DNA of 64,000 bases from Echinometra lucunter (taxonomy: Eukaryota > Echinodermata > Echinoidea > Camarodonta > Echinometridae): the NCBI GenBank assembly GCA_029962745.1, contig CM057165.1:25882319-25946318 (forward strand), written 5' to 3'. The notes under the pieces were generated by a model. It saw only the letters and a program-made list of their open reading frames with translations. It was not told where the DNA came from and did no database searches. Shown in pieces: positions 43,510 through 56,224 of the stretch. The first letter of the stretch is position 1. Every line of letters starts with the position of its first letter. The translations under genes were made by a program, and so were the position numbers.

Positions 43510-45353
43510 TTTCATCCTAGTGTTGGAAATGAAAACTACTTGAAAACAAAAGTATTGAGAGCCATTTTGATAGAGCAGATAGATGTCCAGGTCCAAGGCT
43601 TTATGGGCGGAGGTACAGTCATATGCCTGCATAATCTTAAAACTTCCCCTGTGTTGTTCTTATTATACCATATGACTTCACGACATCTGTTTGAAGCTCC
43701 TTGGTTTTATAACCAGTGAATTCTTTGTACATCATCTATTTTTGCTACTTTCCCTTGTTGTTGTTGTTTGTTTGTTTCGACATTTTGCTTGTTATCTTTG
43801 TGCGTGTGACTGTTTGTTTGTTTGCATTAATACACAATTCCAACCCGGTGATCTAACGCAGGTCCAACTTTAAAATTCGGTTGCATTCGTCATGTTCGTA
43901 TTTCAACAGGTCAGGAGCATCCCCCCTTCCCCCCCCCCCTTCCCCCACAGCACCAACATTTCAAGGGGAAGACAGAAGTCACTAAACTCTCTCAGCAAGC
44001 TCAGAGGGTTCTACTGGTAGAAGCACAAGAATAGTAATCGTTGTCGATCAATAACAGCAAAATTTGTCATTTCACTATCTATAAAAGATGCCGGAAAGGG
44101 GGAGAGGGAGATAAATGCCCCTATTCCACCCTGGTACCGCCACAGTTTATCCTTTTCAGCTGTCCGATACGCAACTGGAAAAGAAGCAGCGATGAGTGTC
44201 TCCTAATCCCACTGATTCGTCATCGTTTTGACCAATTTCTGTCTAATTAAACATCCGAGCAGTCGTTAGTGGAGTAATGAAAACATATCATAACTTAGTT
44301 TGATTTATGAGAGAGCCCATCTGGTAGAGTTCAACACTGCAGGGGTTCTTACAGTGCGGGAGGATGTAGGATATATCCTCATAGGGGAAAGTGTCATCCG
44401 AGTAATAGCCTCCTCGGATGGACATGAAAACACGCTGTGTGTATTTGATTATGCGAGCAGCTATTCCCCGTGGAGTTTGCGATAGTCTGTCTCTTTTGGG
44501 AGCGTACCAGGGGAGTTATAAGCGAGGGTAGGAATCTTGCGAGGATGGGGATGGGAGGGGGGATGAGGATGATCTGGATAGATAAACGGGGGCGTATCCA
44601 CATAATGCTCGATACGCCACAGACAGAGGTGATCAGGTAGGATGTATGCCATTGACTGCTATGATCATGAATCCATTTAGTACACAATGGTGTGGTTCTG
44701 GTGGCGACTGCATCACGAAGTCGGTAGCCTTAGCCCTTAGTGCGGTTCATGCATCCTGATATTCGATATCCATTGTTTCTAAACATTAAGCACAAAATCA
44801 TTAGTTATTATCCACTTTAAAATCAATTCTTTGCACGCTCATCGAGTCACTTTATTATCTTAATGAAAATGTTATCATCATAAGTTGTAGTTTTAGTTAA
44901 TCATGCTTTTTCATGTTTGGGACTATATCATTGCCTTCTTGAAGTGGTGGCAGCTTATCTTACCTCGCCTTCGCCCTATCTACGATGACAATTATGTACT
45001 ACGATGACAAGTAAGAAGCCTCTAATGTGAACTGGAAAGCTTCGGAAACAAAAATCTCATTGTACCCCGATAAGTTTACTTTCTTTACTCCTTTCAGTTT
45101 ATAATATTTGTAAAAGTAAAATTCAGATTTATTGTAAGATGGATACTATCAAACGTTTCCATAATGTGTGTGTCTGGATCTAAAATAATGCAATCCTACT
45201 ACTGATGTCGAAAATACTGACTTATCCTTGCTATAGCACTGTCTGCTTAAAATGGTCCTCTCCATAAACATAAATAACATTTTGTGTTGGAAATGGATTT
45301 GAAGCGTAAACATGATATGACCTCGAAATACCTCAAGATCAGAATGACAAACC

Positions 45354-45355
<2 letters not shown>
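43510..45355. other. Noncoding stretch, nothing recognised
   Basis: Includes a C-rich patch at 43921-43946. Open frames near 44041 and 44300 are short and match no domain I recognise. Confidence 0.4.

Positions 45356-45395
<40 letters not shown>
45356..45395. repeat. GA dinucleotide microsatellite
   Basis: A pure GA tract of about 40 bp. Confidence 0.95.
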
Positions 45396-45400
<5 letters not shown>

Positions 45401-45559
45401 TGAAATGTTCAACAATACAAAGCTGAAACGAAGAAAAAGAAAGTCACTCGGCAGACCGGCCATCTTGTGCGTGACTGTCTATACCGGAAGTGCTTTAAAT
45501 AGCCTGCTTCCGTCCCTCGACGAACCATCTGTGATAAACCTGGGCCGAGTCAAGAGGAA

Positions 45560-46115
45560 AAGGAGTTATAACGCCCCAACTAACATACACCATTGACCCC
45601 TCATCTCATGTCAAGAACGTTTCCACTGTCATCATTAACAGGGATTAACAGGGCGGGTTTGGTGTCACTCCAGTCCTTGAAACGGACATACAGTCTCATT
45701 AGTCTTCTAAAAGTTTTCTGAGGGTTTTCCAGACTGACATTGTCGATCTTGTATGCCGTCGGTCTCTTAAGCTGGTGGTCTACTGGATGTCTCATTATTT
45801 TTGCATTCTGGAGATAAATCGGGTTCAAATGGAAAGGAACTCCAAGCGCCCCAGTTAACATTGAATTAGCCCCTTAGGCTAACCCTTAGATCACTGACCC
45901 TTAGACCGTCTCGCGGCAAGAACGTCTCCACTGTCATTATGGTTGTGGGTTAGCATTCTGGAAATTTCTGGACCCAAGAGGATAGCAGTATAACGCCCAA
46001 GTTAAGGTACCCAACTGACCCATTCACTGAACGCACCTCGATTCCAATGGTTCCACGTACCTCAAGGCTTTAACCCAATGAAACCATGAACAGCACGGCC
46101 TCGCATTCTGGAGCC
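45560..46115. repeat. Degenerate ~150-bp tandem repeat
   Basis: The motif GCATTCTGGA recurs at 45803, 45953 and 46103, exactly 150 bp apart. AACGTYTCCACTGTCAT occurs near 45616 and 45921, about two periods apart. AACGCCC plus AGTTAA or ACTAAC occurs near 45571, 45847 and 45993. The units are diverged. No reading frame is maintained through the repeats. Confidence 0.6.
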
Positions 46116-48615
46116 TTCTGAAGGCGCGTATGATGACGATAACTAGAGCCCTACATAGTAATGGAAATCTAATGGTGTACGTAAAACCTCAGTGGACCTC
46201 GTAACATTTCATATCTGTGGTAATAGTAATCGCAGAGTCCACTGTTGCTGGGAAAGAGAAAGTGTGAAATGGCATTAATGAACTTCTGCTGACATTGCTA
46301 TTTGTTACACAGAGACCTCAGAGGGAGAAAAGGGGCAATATGAAGTGGCAGCATGCACCCTTCCAATATCAAAGAAGACCCACTGTCCCGTTCATAGTAA
46401 TTATACTTAAATATCCCAAATCTTGTTCGTCAACACATGGACACCTGAGTGAAATCAGTGGGAACAACCGGGGGAACAACCTTTCCTCGACTTTGGCTCA
46501 AAAGATCTCGACCCTATCACTTCAAGATGCACGTCCGAAGTCAATCACAAATTGGATTCGGGGTAATACAAGGGTTAATTCATTGACCATAGTGTTTTTA
46601 TCTACCGACATCAGACATTCACGGAAATATACATTCTAAAAGGTTGCGATCTTGACTGATAATCCCATCATGTTCAACGTTGCTAAGGAAATGTGGGTGT
46701 GTACGTATATAATTATGGCGAAGGGACAGCCGAGGGTGGATTAAGAGAAAAATGGAAGAAGATTGCATAGTGGGAGGAGCAGACAGGGCTGGCAGGAGTG
46801 TGAGGGATGGAGATATGCTGTCACAGATAGTGAATTTAAAAATAGAGGCGGCTCAGGCGAGGGTCCGAAAGTGTCCCTAAAAATGGAGGGGGTACCCACA
46901 AACTTATAAACGTGCATGTGATAGGGGTTGACGGAATCAGGGAGGTATCCGAAAATAAACGGATTATTCTTCCCTGAATAGGAGGCGGCTTGATGAAAAT
47001 CTTTCGCAAATGATGTGAGAAATACCTCCAAAATTTCCATTTCCATTTCCATTTCCAAAATTTCCATTTCCAACGTTTATTTATATGCTTAATTTGTAAA
47101 ATTTCACTTTGACAATTTCTTATGTTATGATTATGTAATTATTTTGTATGTACAATTATGTATGTTGTACAACCTAGTATGTTATTTTGAGTTGAAAATT
47201 ATGTATGTTATATCTGAGTTGAAAATGGAAAAAAAAATAAATGAAAATGAAAATGAAATGAAATGAAAATGAAAATAGAAGGAGTCTGTGGTCCTACTGC
47301 ACTTCCTTTTGTATACGTCACTGATGAAAGTGATTATCATTATTGGGAGGGGGTGCTGAATCAGATGATTCCATTTCATGTAGACTGACTGATTCCTAAT
47401 ACGAATGTGCTGGAGTCTTATAACCACAGAATTGGTGCTTGGCCTCAGGCTGACCCTGTTTCAACACTGTGGTCTCACTCTGGTCTGTCACTGTCAAAGG
47501 AAACTACCCGCTGGGTACACTTATACTTCATCATGTCTCATAGGAGAATTCATTACAAAATAATTCGCCTTCATGGAGACATGGAAACAAAACGAATACA
47601 AACAGTGAATCATAAACAGCGTGACAACTGTATCATCACAATAAATATGTATATATATAAAATCACAATGTATATTAAAAAAAAAACCCTGGTATATCAT
47701 ATGCCTACCTTTATGATAGTCGATATACTCAAGCTAATTAAATATACGTGAGTAATTATTAAACAATAATGTCGTATATCTCTTACAATGCGCATCCTAA
47801 GATCAAGGTAAAATCACTCATTTCCTGAAAAATTCTAAACATATCGCGATGTTTCACCACTGTTTTGTCTGTTAATAATCAACCGCAAGGGGTTGGAAAT
47901 GTATTATTTCCTTTGGTTTTGATTTTAGGTTTTTTCTACCAAATAAACTGGACTATCCCACGACAGAACGTCCAAAATTTAACTTATTCTCTTCTCAATC
48001 ACTTCATAAAAACAAATATTTTATGACAGAAGGCTATAATTTTCAATTTGTGATTGTCTAGTGCTGTAGTAATCATAATGTTCCTCAAATGTACCGTATC
48101 CTTTACCTTCCGCAAAAAAAGGAATATATTATAACGGAAAGTAGCAATTTTCCATTTCCGATAAGCTAATATCAAAATTCAGTTATGGTCAAACTTTTAG
48201 GCTGACTCTTGTATCAAGACTCAAGTACTACGAGATATCAACCTGAAAGAATTCTGTTGACTTGTAACTACATACTATATTCTATTAGTGCGCCATCTGT
48301 TATGCACTCCTTTCGTAATCTTTCTTTTCTGGATTTATCACTCACTCCTCTTTTCCCTGTTAGTATAATATGACCAAAAGCTGATCACAGTCCATCGATG
48401 AAGTTCTGTTTACACCATCATGAAATACTCTTTACATGTTTATTTTGTATCTTCATACAAGAAGAAGCTCTATATGATGTAATGTTATGGAATGGCTCAT
48501 AAAGTTCTGTTTACACAACCATGACACTCTGCACATGTACAACAGTGGCTTAATGAGCCAAATATTTATTTGGTGGGGGAGGCTGCCCTATCCCCCCCCC
48601 CTCCATTTGCTGTCA

Positions 48616-48618
<3 letters not shown>
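46116..48618. other. Noncoding stretch with short simple repeats
   Basis: Contains TTTCCA repeats at 47035-47071 and GAAAAT repeats at 47235-47275. A 114-codon open frame (46295-46639) shows no recognisable domain and no splice context, and I treat it as chance. Confidence 0.4.
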
Positions 48619-48657
<39 letters not shown>

Positions 48658-48662
48658 GGGGG
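48619..48662. repeat. A31 followed by G13 homopolymers
   Basis: A run of 31 A directly joined to 13 G. Confidence 0.95.
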
Positions 48663-48846
48663 ACCCGGTGAAAATGCCTTTGAAGTACAAACGTACATAA
48701 CTGATATCCATCATCCCTCAAAAACTACCCCATTCACGCGTGGTTGTTTTTTTTTTTTTTTTATGGGAGAAAGGGTTGCTTGTGTCTATACAGCAATAAA
48801 TTTGACTGCTCTCCCCCTCCCCCTCCAGAAGGGGAGGGCGGTAGTT

Positions 48847-49526
48847 CAGGGGCGGACTGGACTGCAATATTAGGTTGGGAAATTCCGATGTGACAGCTCA
48901 ACCTAAAAATATATGCATTCGCAATATTTGCTATATATATGTATATCACGATTATTATAATTATCGGTAACATCCAGCCTTTAATCTTTATAGGTGTACG
49001 GACAATACGGGGATGGATAAATTTTCTTGCTAAAAATAACAGCTACGTACAACCGTTAACATTTAAAGTTTGCGAGCGAGAGAAGCGAGCGAGCAAAAAC
49101 ATAGACACATCTGGTTAGTGGCAAGACTTTTTTAAGAAATGAGAAGTCTATGTTGCTTAAAAGCTACTCTATAGGCTTTTAGAAACGGTTGTATCTATTA
49201 TGCAAGGGCCCTTTTACGTGATAAACCGGCCCTGCGACAACAATACCAAACTCAAATAAAAATGTCAAGCTGCCATAACGAAAATTTCCTATATGGACAA
49301 AAATCCTCCCTTGAGGTCATGCGCCTTAGTTCGACAGTTGTTCTTTCTTTTTTTTAAATATATAACCCCTTAATACGTTTCTTAACTTATTGTTTTTGTT
49401 AGCTTTACTTTTCCTCTTAGGTTTAACTTATGAGCACCCTTCAGCATGACTGGTCCAGTTTAACCAACATTTTGACCGCCCCGTGGGGGAAACTCCCCAA
49501 ACTGCCTATATAACCAGTCCGCCCCT
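48847..49526. mobile_element. hAT-like element with GGGGCGGACTGG ends
   Basis: The left end CAGGGGCGGACTGG is mirrored by CCAGTCCGCCCCT at the right, about 680 bp apart. The CAGGGGCGG start is typical of hAT-group elements, but I could not find an 8-bp target duplication, so the exact borders are uncertain. The interior has a GCGAGCGAGAGAAGCGAGC block like the two hAT-like elements at 460 and 21570, and no transposase. Confidence 0.6.
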
Positions 49527-50248
49527 ACTGGTGATTGAAGGCCAATTCCTACATACAGATCATTAGTCATTACCAAAGTCAAGGTGACTGACATATGTTC
49601 CAAGGTCTTGGTTCTGACACCTTACCAAGTGTGTCCCCCGCGAGTCACACACCTTGCTCTTTTCTTTTTACAAATGAGCGCGAAAATTAAGCTGAAATTC
49701 AAGGTGGAATAAATCATCGTCCGTCAAAGTCCTGCTGTCTTTCATATTTCCGTATTAGCTGGAAGCAGCGATTTGCAAGTACTGTACATCTGGCATAGAC
49801 CGCCATTGTCAGATTCCTGCACGAATGTTATTTGAACATTTGACCCCGACATCGTTAGGTAAAAAGATCGACTTTCTCATAAATCCGATATTTCATCTTT
49901 TGAATTCTTGCATGTAATGTACTGTTGTTCCTATATTTTGACATTTCAAAACCGCGTAGATCCTCTCCCTATCTCATAAGATATTCCAATCCCTTATTTT
50001 CGCGGTATCTCTAAATGTGTCGCTTTCAGTAATAAAGTTGATTATGTTTTTATCGAAATTAAAGTCTACAAAATCTTCGATAATTCCAATTTCGATTCAG
50101 ATTTTTTTTAAAAATTTCATTGTAGTGCCATTATGTGTGCTCGTTTGAGTTCAGTGGGCATGTTGCACACCCCCTTTATCGTTTTCGTTGTTGATGTTGT
50201 TGTGGTGGTGAAGTTGGAGGTAGTGATGGTATGGAATCATTTTTTTTT

Positions 50249-50347
50249 GGGGGGGGGGGGCGATCATAATGACGACGACGATGATGATGATGGTGATGTT
50301 GTTGATGATAATGAAGGAGAAGGAGAAGAAGAAGAAGATGATGGTGG

Positions 50348-50382
<35 letters not shown>

Positions 50383-50401
50383 GTGATGATAATGATGATG
50401 G

Positions 50402-50445
<44 letters not shown>

Positions 50446-50456
50446 GTAGTAGTAAT
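50249..50456. repeat. G12 run and GAT triplet microsatellite
   Basis: Twelve G are followed by a long GAT/GAC-rich tract. The open frames of poly-aspartate and poly-methionine across it are products of the repeat. Confidence 0.9.
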
Positions 50457-50472
50457 GGGTAATTTAATTAGA

Positions 50473-50797
50473 TCAGGGGGGTGTTTCATAAAGTTGTTCG
50501 TAAAGTTACGAATGACTTTACGAACAACTTAAATATGGCAAACCAAATAGGATTCTCAATTATTGTGAAATTGTAGGTGAAATATGCAGACGTAGATTAA
50601 CATTACTATGGTTTACAATCATTTTTATTGGAAAGTATATTCTTTGCCACAATTTCATTGAGATTATGGGAAATGCAGTCACACTTTGTTAAAATGTCAG
50701 AAAAAACTTTCGGTATCCCATTTGGCACTTCATATTCAAGTTGTTCGTAAAGTCATGCTTAACTTTACGAACAGCAGTTTATGAAACACCCCCCTGA
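50473..50797. mobile_element. Palindromic GTTTCATAAA hairpin element
   Basis: The ends TCAGGGGGGTGTTTCATAAA and TTTATGAAACACCCCCCTGA are near-exact inverses. Inner TTGTTCGTAAAGT and ACTTTACGAACA pairs occur at both ends. It is the best-preserved relative of the element at 14290-14627. Confidence 0.85.
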
Positions 50798-51946
50798 AAA
50801 CCGTTTCCTTAATTGGCCCCATGGTTAACAGTTCATGGAGTGAGATGCATGTCTTCAGATTCAAGACCAAGGCATGAATCAGTAAGACACAAGAAGCGTT
50901 GTTTCATAATAAATGAACATCTATTGTATCCACCTGCAAGTTTTCAAAATATTCTGCGACTCAAAAAGGAAGTTTCAGTAACTCATATCATTTCTTAAGA
51001 CAATGAACCTGTGATTTCTAGGAAAGTTGTGTATACAAAAGATAGGAAATACCTACACTAGGTGTATCCACAATGATAGGGAAAAACCGGCGTACCCCCC
51101 CCCCCCCCCTTGAAGGCCAAGAAAAACAATTCAACATTCAACAGATATACATAATGTAAGGAAAGTAAAAGGGATGGGGGGGGGGGGGGAGTCTACACCC
51201 TTTTCAACAATTTGCAGATACGCCCAATCTCCGCTTTGTACCTTTTGTGTGGAGAGGATAAGGTTGGTTGGAACTTTTTAAATTTTAATATAGCATTTTG
51301 ATAATTCTTGGCAGGAAGTTTAAGGAGATATTATGGTACGTGCATAATGTGTGGTAATTTTCACATTTATGGGGTAAATTAGATTTTAAAACCCGTGTAC
51401 TGCCAGACTGCCCGATATGTACTGAATGGGGAGGGGGGGGGGTGTAACAGAGGCTTATTATTGGACGAAGTTAAGAACTTGAGAGTCCTATTGGCTGCCC
51501 CCAAAATGTTTTCACAATAGATACCCCGTCGCTGCTAAAACAATATAATCTTTATCGCAGACTGATGGACAAAAAGAAGACCGATTCAGATTGAGCAAAT
51601 CGGATGTTATGGTTAGATTGCTGATGATCATATTTCCTGTTTTAAAGTGCACCAATTCGCTGAGCTAAGCGATCAATTCAAACACCAAACTGCGGCGTAA
51701 TTAAACTTTTTATTTTTTTTTGCAATCACAAATGGAAGCACCTTGGCTTCTTTGTCTTTCAGTTTTTATTTGCAAGTGAAACTGTAGGAAGATTGTTAAT
51801 TACTATTAGAGGCCACGTAGGAACTGGATGTAGATAACCAATGTCCGGCAAATTTTTGACCCATTCAGCAGGAAAAAGACGACACAAGAGATAACGGTTT
51901 ATACGAATTACCCCCCTACGAGCTTTCCGGACCTTGATAATGAACG

Positions 51947-52026
51947 TTAACCCATTGCCTGCGGGAACAAGGTGGTCCCTGTATAAAGTCTGTGGGAGTA
52001 TTAGAATTCAGTGGTAAAGGGATTAA
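51947..52026 (+). mobile_element. 80-bp TTAA-bounded short repeat, copy 2
   Basis: Begins TTAACCCATTGCCTGC and ends at TTAA after exactly 80 bp, with GGTGGTCCCTGTAT and GAATTCAGTGGT inside. It matches the minus-strand copy at 16658-16737 along its whole length. Confidence 0.7.
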
Positions 52027-52771
52027 AGTAGACCCCAGAGTAATATTCCTCTATAACTCTTTAGCACTGTGTATGATCGTACCTCTGTGAAGAACAACTA
52101 TGGCATGCATTTTGATCCACACGTATACCAAGGGCATGTATCCTGGTTGTACGTATAAATACATGTAGACCCTATGAAAGATTTATGTGTCTTGAGAAGA
52201 ATTTGGTATCTCGTTCTCACAAATACAACTACTAACTTCACAACTTTGAATTACTGTGCATGGCGATGTCTTTCTGTCATTTGTGTGGTTTAGATGGTGG
52301 TGACCTGCGGTGCTTGTTGTCATCGTCGCTGGTGCTGTTGCGTTGTTGTTGGAGACTTTGAATGATCATCCCCCCCCCCCCCCCCATGGCACAGTCATGG
52401 AGTTTACACCAGTTTAAGTTTAATCAGTTGCATGTGTAAAAATAAAAAGACAATCACAAAGCCAGACCGGGTTATCTAACGATTCCCACACACCCGTCTG
52501 TTATCCCTTTCTTGTCAGATTACACAAGTTGAATACCATTTAGAATACCGTTTAGAATACTTTAGTGACCTTTGAATTCACGCCTACGCTGGAGTAGAAA
52601 GAAGATTATTTATATTGTGTCTGTTTAATTCTTTTAATAATTCAGTCAGAATTGCAGAGATCATAATATAGTACAAAGAGCAGTTTGGGCACCCTTAGCA
52701 TCAAAGCACTACATTACCATTTATCACAACTCTATCTTAGAATATGATGTTCATTCAGAAATATGATCATA

Positions 52772-53035
52772 GTGATGGCGATGACAACGACGACGATGAC
52801 GACGAAGATGATGATGATAATGATAATGATGATGATTTTGATTATGATACTACTACTACTACTGCTACTGCTACTACTACTACTGCTACTACTACTACTA
52901 CTGCTACTACTACTACTACTACTACTACTGCTACTACTACTGCTACTGCTACTACTACTACTACTACTACTACTGATAATAATGATAATGATAATGATGA
53001 TAACAATAATAACAACAGTAATAACAACAACAATG
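52772..53035. repeat. GAT/CTA/GATAAT compound microsatellite
   Basis: GAC/GAT triplets, then a long CTA/CTG tract, then GATAAT and AACAAT repeats. All open frames here are low-complexity. Confidence 0.9.
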
Positions 53036-53460
53036 ATGAAATTAACAACAAGAGAAACCTCAGAACTATTGATAGAGTTCTCGAAAAATTCATATGAAGT
53101 AATTTTAAAGGCCAAATCTAAAGTAACCATGCACGAATATTTCATTCCTGTATGCTGGCTGTACCATAATCTAAATTCGCCATTGATTTTGCTTAGGCTG
53201 TTGCTGGGATAAAACTTTCTTTTCTTGAACTCACTACCTTGCCCTCTTACCATATTTCGGGATAATTTGCCTTGAAAGGAGAGGACAAACCAAATTTATA
53301 TTTACTAATTTGCTGAATTCATTTTGGCATTTCATGGACATTCCGCAGTGCATACAGTACTATAGAAAAGAATCCCTTCTTACAAGTTACAAGCTGCAAG
53401 CAGGGAAAAATTTTTTCGAAAGTATACCGTGTCCATAAATTGATAAACAAGAAAGCAGCA

Positions 53461-53494
53461 ACCCCCCCCCCCCCCTCAACCTCAACCTCAACCT
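53461..53494. repeat. C run and AACCTC repeats
   Basis: A run of about 15 C is followed by repeated CAACCT units. Confidence 0.8.
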
Positions 53495-54569
53495 CCCACT
53501 TTACATGTTGACGTATAAGTGGTGCAAGGAGTCGAGGGTATCACTGGGCAGTCCTGCGTGCCCTAGACCCATTACAACAAGTTACTTTGCTTTTTTTTTT
53601 TTCACTTGACTTTCATATGGAGGGGGAGGCTACCCCGGTTACCATGACTGTGGTCATGGTGGTGGGTGCCTACGCGATACACTTGATAATTATGTTAAAG
53701 GCTAACTTAAGGTCATTCATTGATTCATGTTCTTCTCTCTTCCTACGTATAAAAACATCCGTGTGGACCAGATAATCAATTATATCTGCTGAGCCCTTGG
53801 GAAAAAGTACCATGGCATGTCCCAACTCCCTGCGCATACCATCAAATTACCTGTTTGTATTACCTATGCACTCTCCACACAGACTATGAAAGTAGATTTC
53901 GACTTAAAATAATTCAAATGTGTGTTGAGCTTCTTTTTTTTTTTTTTAATAATGCACGATTATTTTGTGCAAAATATGGTATATGAAACATATACGTCAT
54001 AAACGAGTATAAGGGAAAATGTGTATGATATATCTAACTATAAAGGTATGATTTGCTCCCAGTTGAGATGTTGCGAACATATTTCCTGGGAATTTCGATG
54101 ATTCAAATATAGAGGTGGGTTGAATGGTGTGTGTGTTGGGGGGGGGGGGGGTGCGTTCATCAACTAGAGGATGACATAGAACGCAAGGTAACAACAGCCA
54201 ATCAGAGGAATTAAGGAGATCAATTTGGAAAGACAGGCTGTCGAGCTTCTTTGGAAAAAAAAGTAAAGTAAAAAATTAAATATTTGGAGGAAGCCATGAC
54301 AAAATATCCAAAATAAACGCAGTTTAAGTTTTTACTGGCGTATTATGGATGATGCATAGCTATATCATGGCTCCCCCGTTGTTCTCTTTTCCCGTAGGAA
54401 TAGGCCTTAGAACTCATTATGGGCTCTAGTCCGAAAGCTTGTGGAATTTAAATGACGGTCTTTGACTCCGCAGTTCGTTTGCCCTTGATGTTATGAATAT
54501 AAAGTGTGTGCACTTCCCGGTTTATGTGGATTGGTACTGATGTAGACGTTGAGATGGACAACCTCATTA

Positions 54570-55157
54570 TTAAAGGAGAATGCAACCCAGACATCAGTGT
54601 GCTTTCAGTGAATGAAGAAAAACAAGAAGAATAAACAGTGAAAGTTTGAGGAAAATCGGAAAATCTGTTCAAGAGTTATGAACTTTGAAAGTTTAAGTAA
54701 ATCCTTATTATGGGGATACTTAAATTGGCAACTTTGCCATCATCTGTGATGTCATCGTGGGCAACTCTCCATTCATTTTATACACAGAATTCAACATTTT
54801 CTTTATTTTCAAGAGAAATAAAAATTCTTTTGATTTATTGTTTGAGTATGACATGGCTATATCAATTCTGCAAGCATATTGGGAAGAATTATGTTGATTC
54901 CTGACTTGAAATTTCACATAAATCAATTTTTTCGAAAAATTATGCACAAAATGAATTGAGAGTTGTCCACGATGACATCACAGATGATGGCAAAGTTGCC
55001 AATTCAAGGATCCTCATAATAGGGATTTACTGAAACTTTCAAAATTCATAACTCTTGAACAGATTGTCCGATTTTGCTCAAACTTTCACTGTTTGTTCTT
55101 CTTGGTCATCTTTATTCACTAAGAGCACACTGATGCTTGAGTTGCATTCTCCTTTAA
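54570..55157. mobile_element. 588-bp fold-back element bounded by TTAA
   Basis: Arms of about 190 bp are inverted copies. The left starts TTAAAGGAGAATGCAA and the right ends TTGCATTCTCCTTTAA. Inner matches include GCCATCATCTGTGATGTCAT against ATGACATCACAGATGATGGC. A ~200-bp AT-rich centre separates the arms. A 13-base sequence TGGACAACCTCAT occurs on both outer sides (54555-54567 and 55168-55180), but not directly adjacent. No coding sequence. Confidence 0.85.
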
Positions 55158-55180
55158 TAGCAAGAGTTGGACAACCTCAT

Positions 55181-55445
55181 CATATCTTTACAATATTGAA
55201 TAAATTGAAGAAATAATAAAATCTCTGAATCTCGATAAATGAGCATTATGCTTACATATATAAAACTCTGTTCTATATGAAGCTTTTAAGACATTTTACC
55301 TGCTTATTGTAATTTTTAATGTATATTTCTGTAACTTTATTTTTTATATGTATTATATATCATGATTGTTATGACTGCATTTATTTGTAAACTGATTGTA
55401 ATTCAGCCTTCGGGCTGCCATTTCAGTTCTTTTTAATAAACCATT

Positions 55446-55516
<71 letters not shown>

Positions 55517-55520
55517 GCTG

Positions 55521-55571
<51 letters not shown>
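55181..55571 (+). mobile_element. Probable LINE 3' end with CTA tail
   Basis: An AT-rich stretch ends with a perfect hairpin CAGCC-TTCG-GGCTG (55404-55417), then TTTTTAATAAACCATT and a pure CTA/TAC tract of ~126 bp (55446-55571). A 3' hairpin, AATAAA and a simple repeat at the very end are typical of CR1/L2-type non-LTR retrotransposon tails. No reverse transcriptase is present, so this would be a strongly 5'-truncated copy. The left border is a guess. Confidence 0.5.
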
Positions 55572-55957
55572 ATGTTTTTAGGAGAACTAATCACTTTCAC
55601 TTAAGACATCTTTTCAACTGAATGAATAAAGGAGATGGACAATGTAAACGATCGAACATGTTTAAGGTGACGGATTTTAAAAAATCTGATTTTGTATTTA
55701 TTCATTCTCCCCACAATGTGGGCTGGATCACCCTCTTCAGCTAGAGGCTGTTCTTCTGAGGGATCCAGGGAAATATCTCCCATCTTTTTAAAATCTGAAA
55801 CCGTAGACCTCATGCGTAAATTATTATCTCGGCGGGGTAAGATGGGGTGTTAGTGGAGGGGCGCTCGTAAATATCGGAAGCTAATCTACGCCTACCTTTC
55901 TTTACGAGATTTGTTTTTATCTATTTGTGTTTGATATCCAGAATCAGTAAAACCTTT

Positions 55958-56224
55958 CACTATGAACATGACGGACAAAGAAAGCGGACAAAATAAACAA
56001 CCTCTCATTCTACCCTTCACAATGGTTCTGGAAGTCAAAAGAACATCCCTTTACTGCCATTATCTAAAATATGTGGAACAGGTGTAACATGCATATTCAC
56101 CGGGAACTACTGATTAAACATAATAGCAGTGAAGGATGTTCTTTTGACTACTAGAACCATTGTGAAAGGTAGAATGAGAGGTTGTTTATTTTGTCCACTT
56201 TCTTTGTCAGTCATGTTCATAGTG
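55958..56224. mobile_element. 267-bp fold-back element
   Basis: Arms of about 100 bp (55958-56057 and 56126-56224) are inverted copies with few mismatches. The ends are CACTATGAACATGAC and GTCATGTTCATAGTG, and the central loop is 68 bp. The CA...TG ends resemble hAT-type termini, but no target duplication was seen. Confidence 0.8.

Noticed and set aside
46295..46639. 114-codon open frame in the right-hand region
   Set aside because: No recognisable domain, no start or splice context, and surrounded by repeats; most likely chance.
50133..50489. Long open frames of poly-Asp, poly-Met and poly-Ile on both strands
   Set aside because: They are translations of a GAT triplet microsatellite.
52732..53253. 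Long open frames on both strands across 52.7-53.2 kb
   Set aside because: They are translations of CTA/CTG/GAT triplet repeats with no domain.
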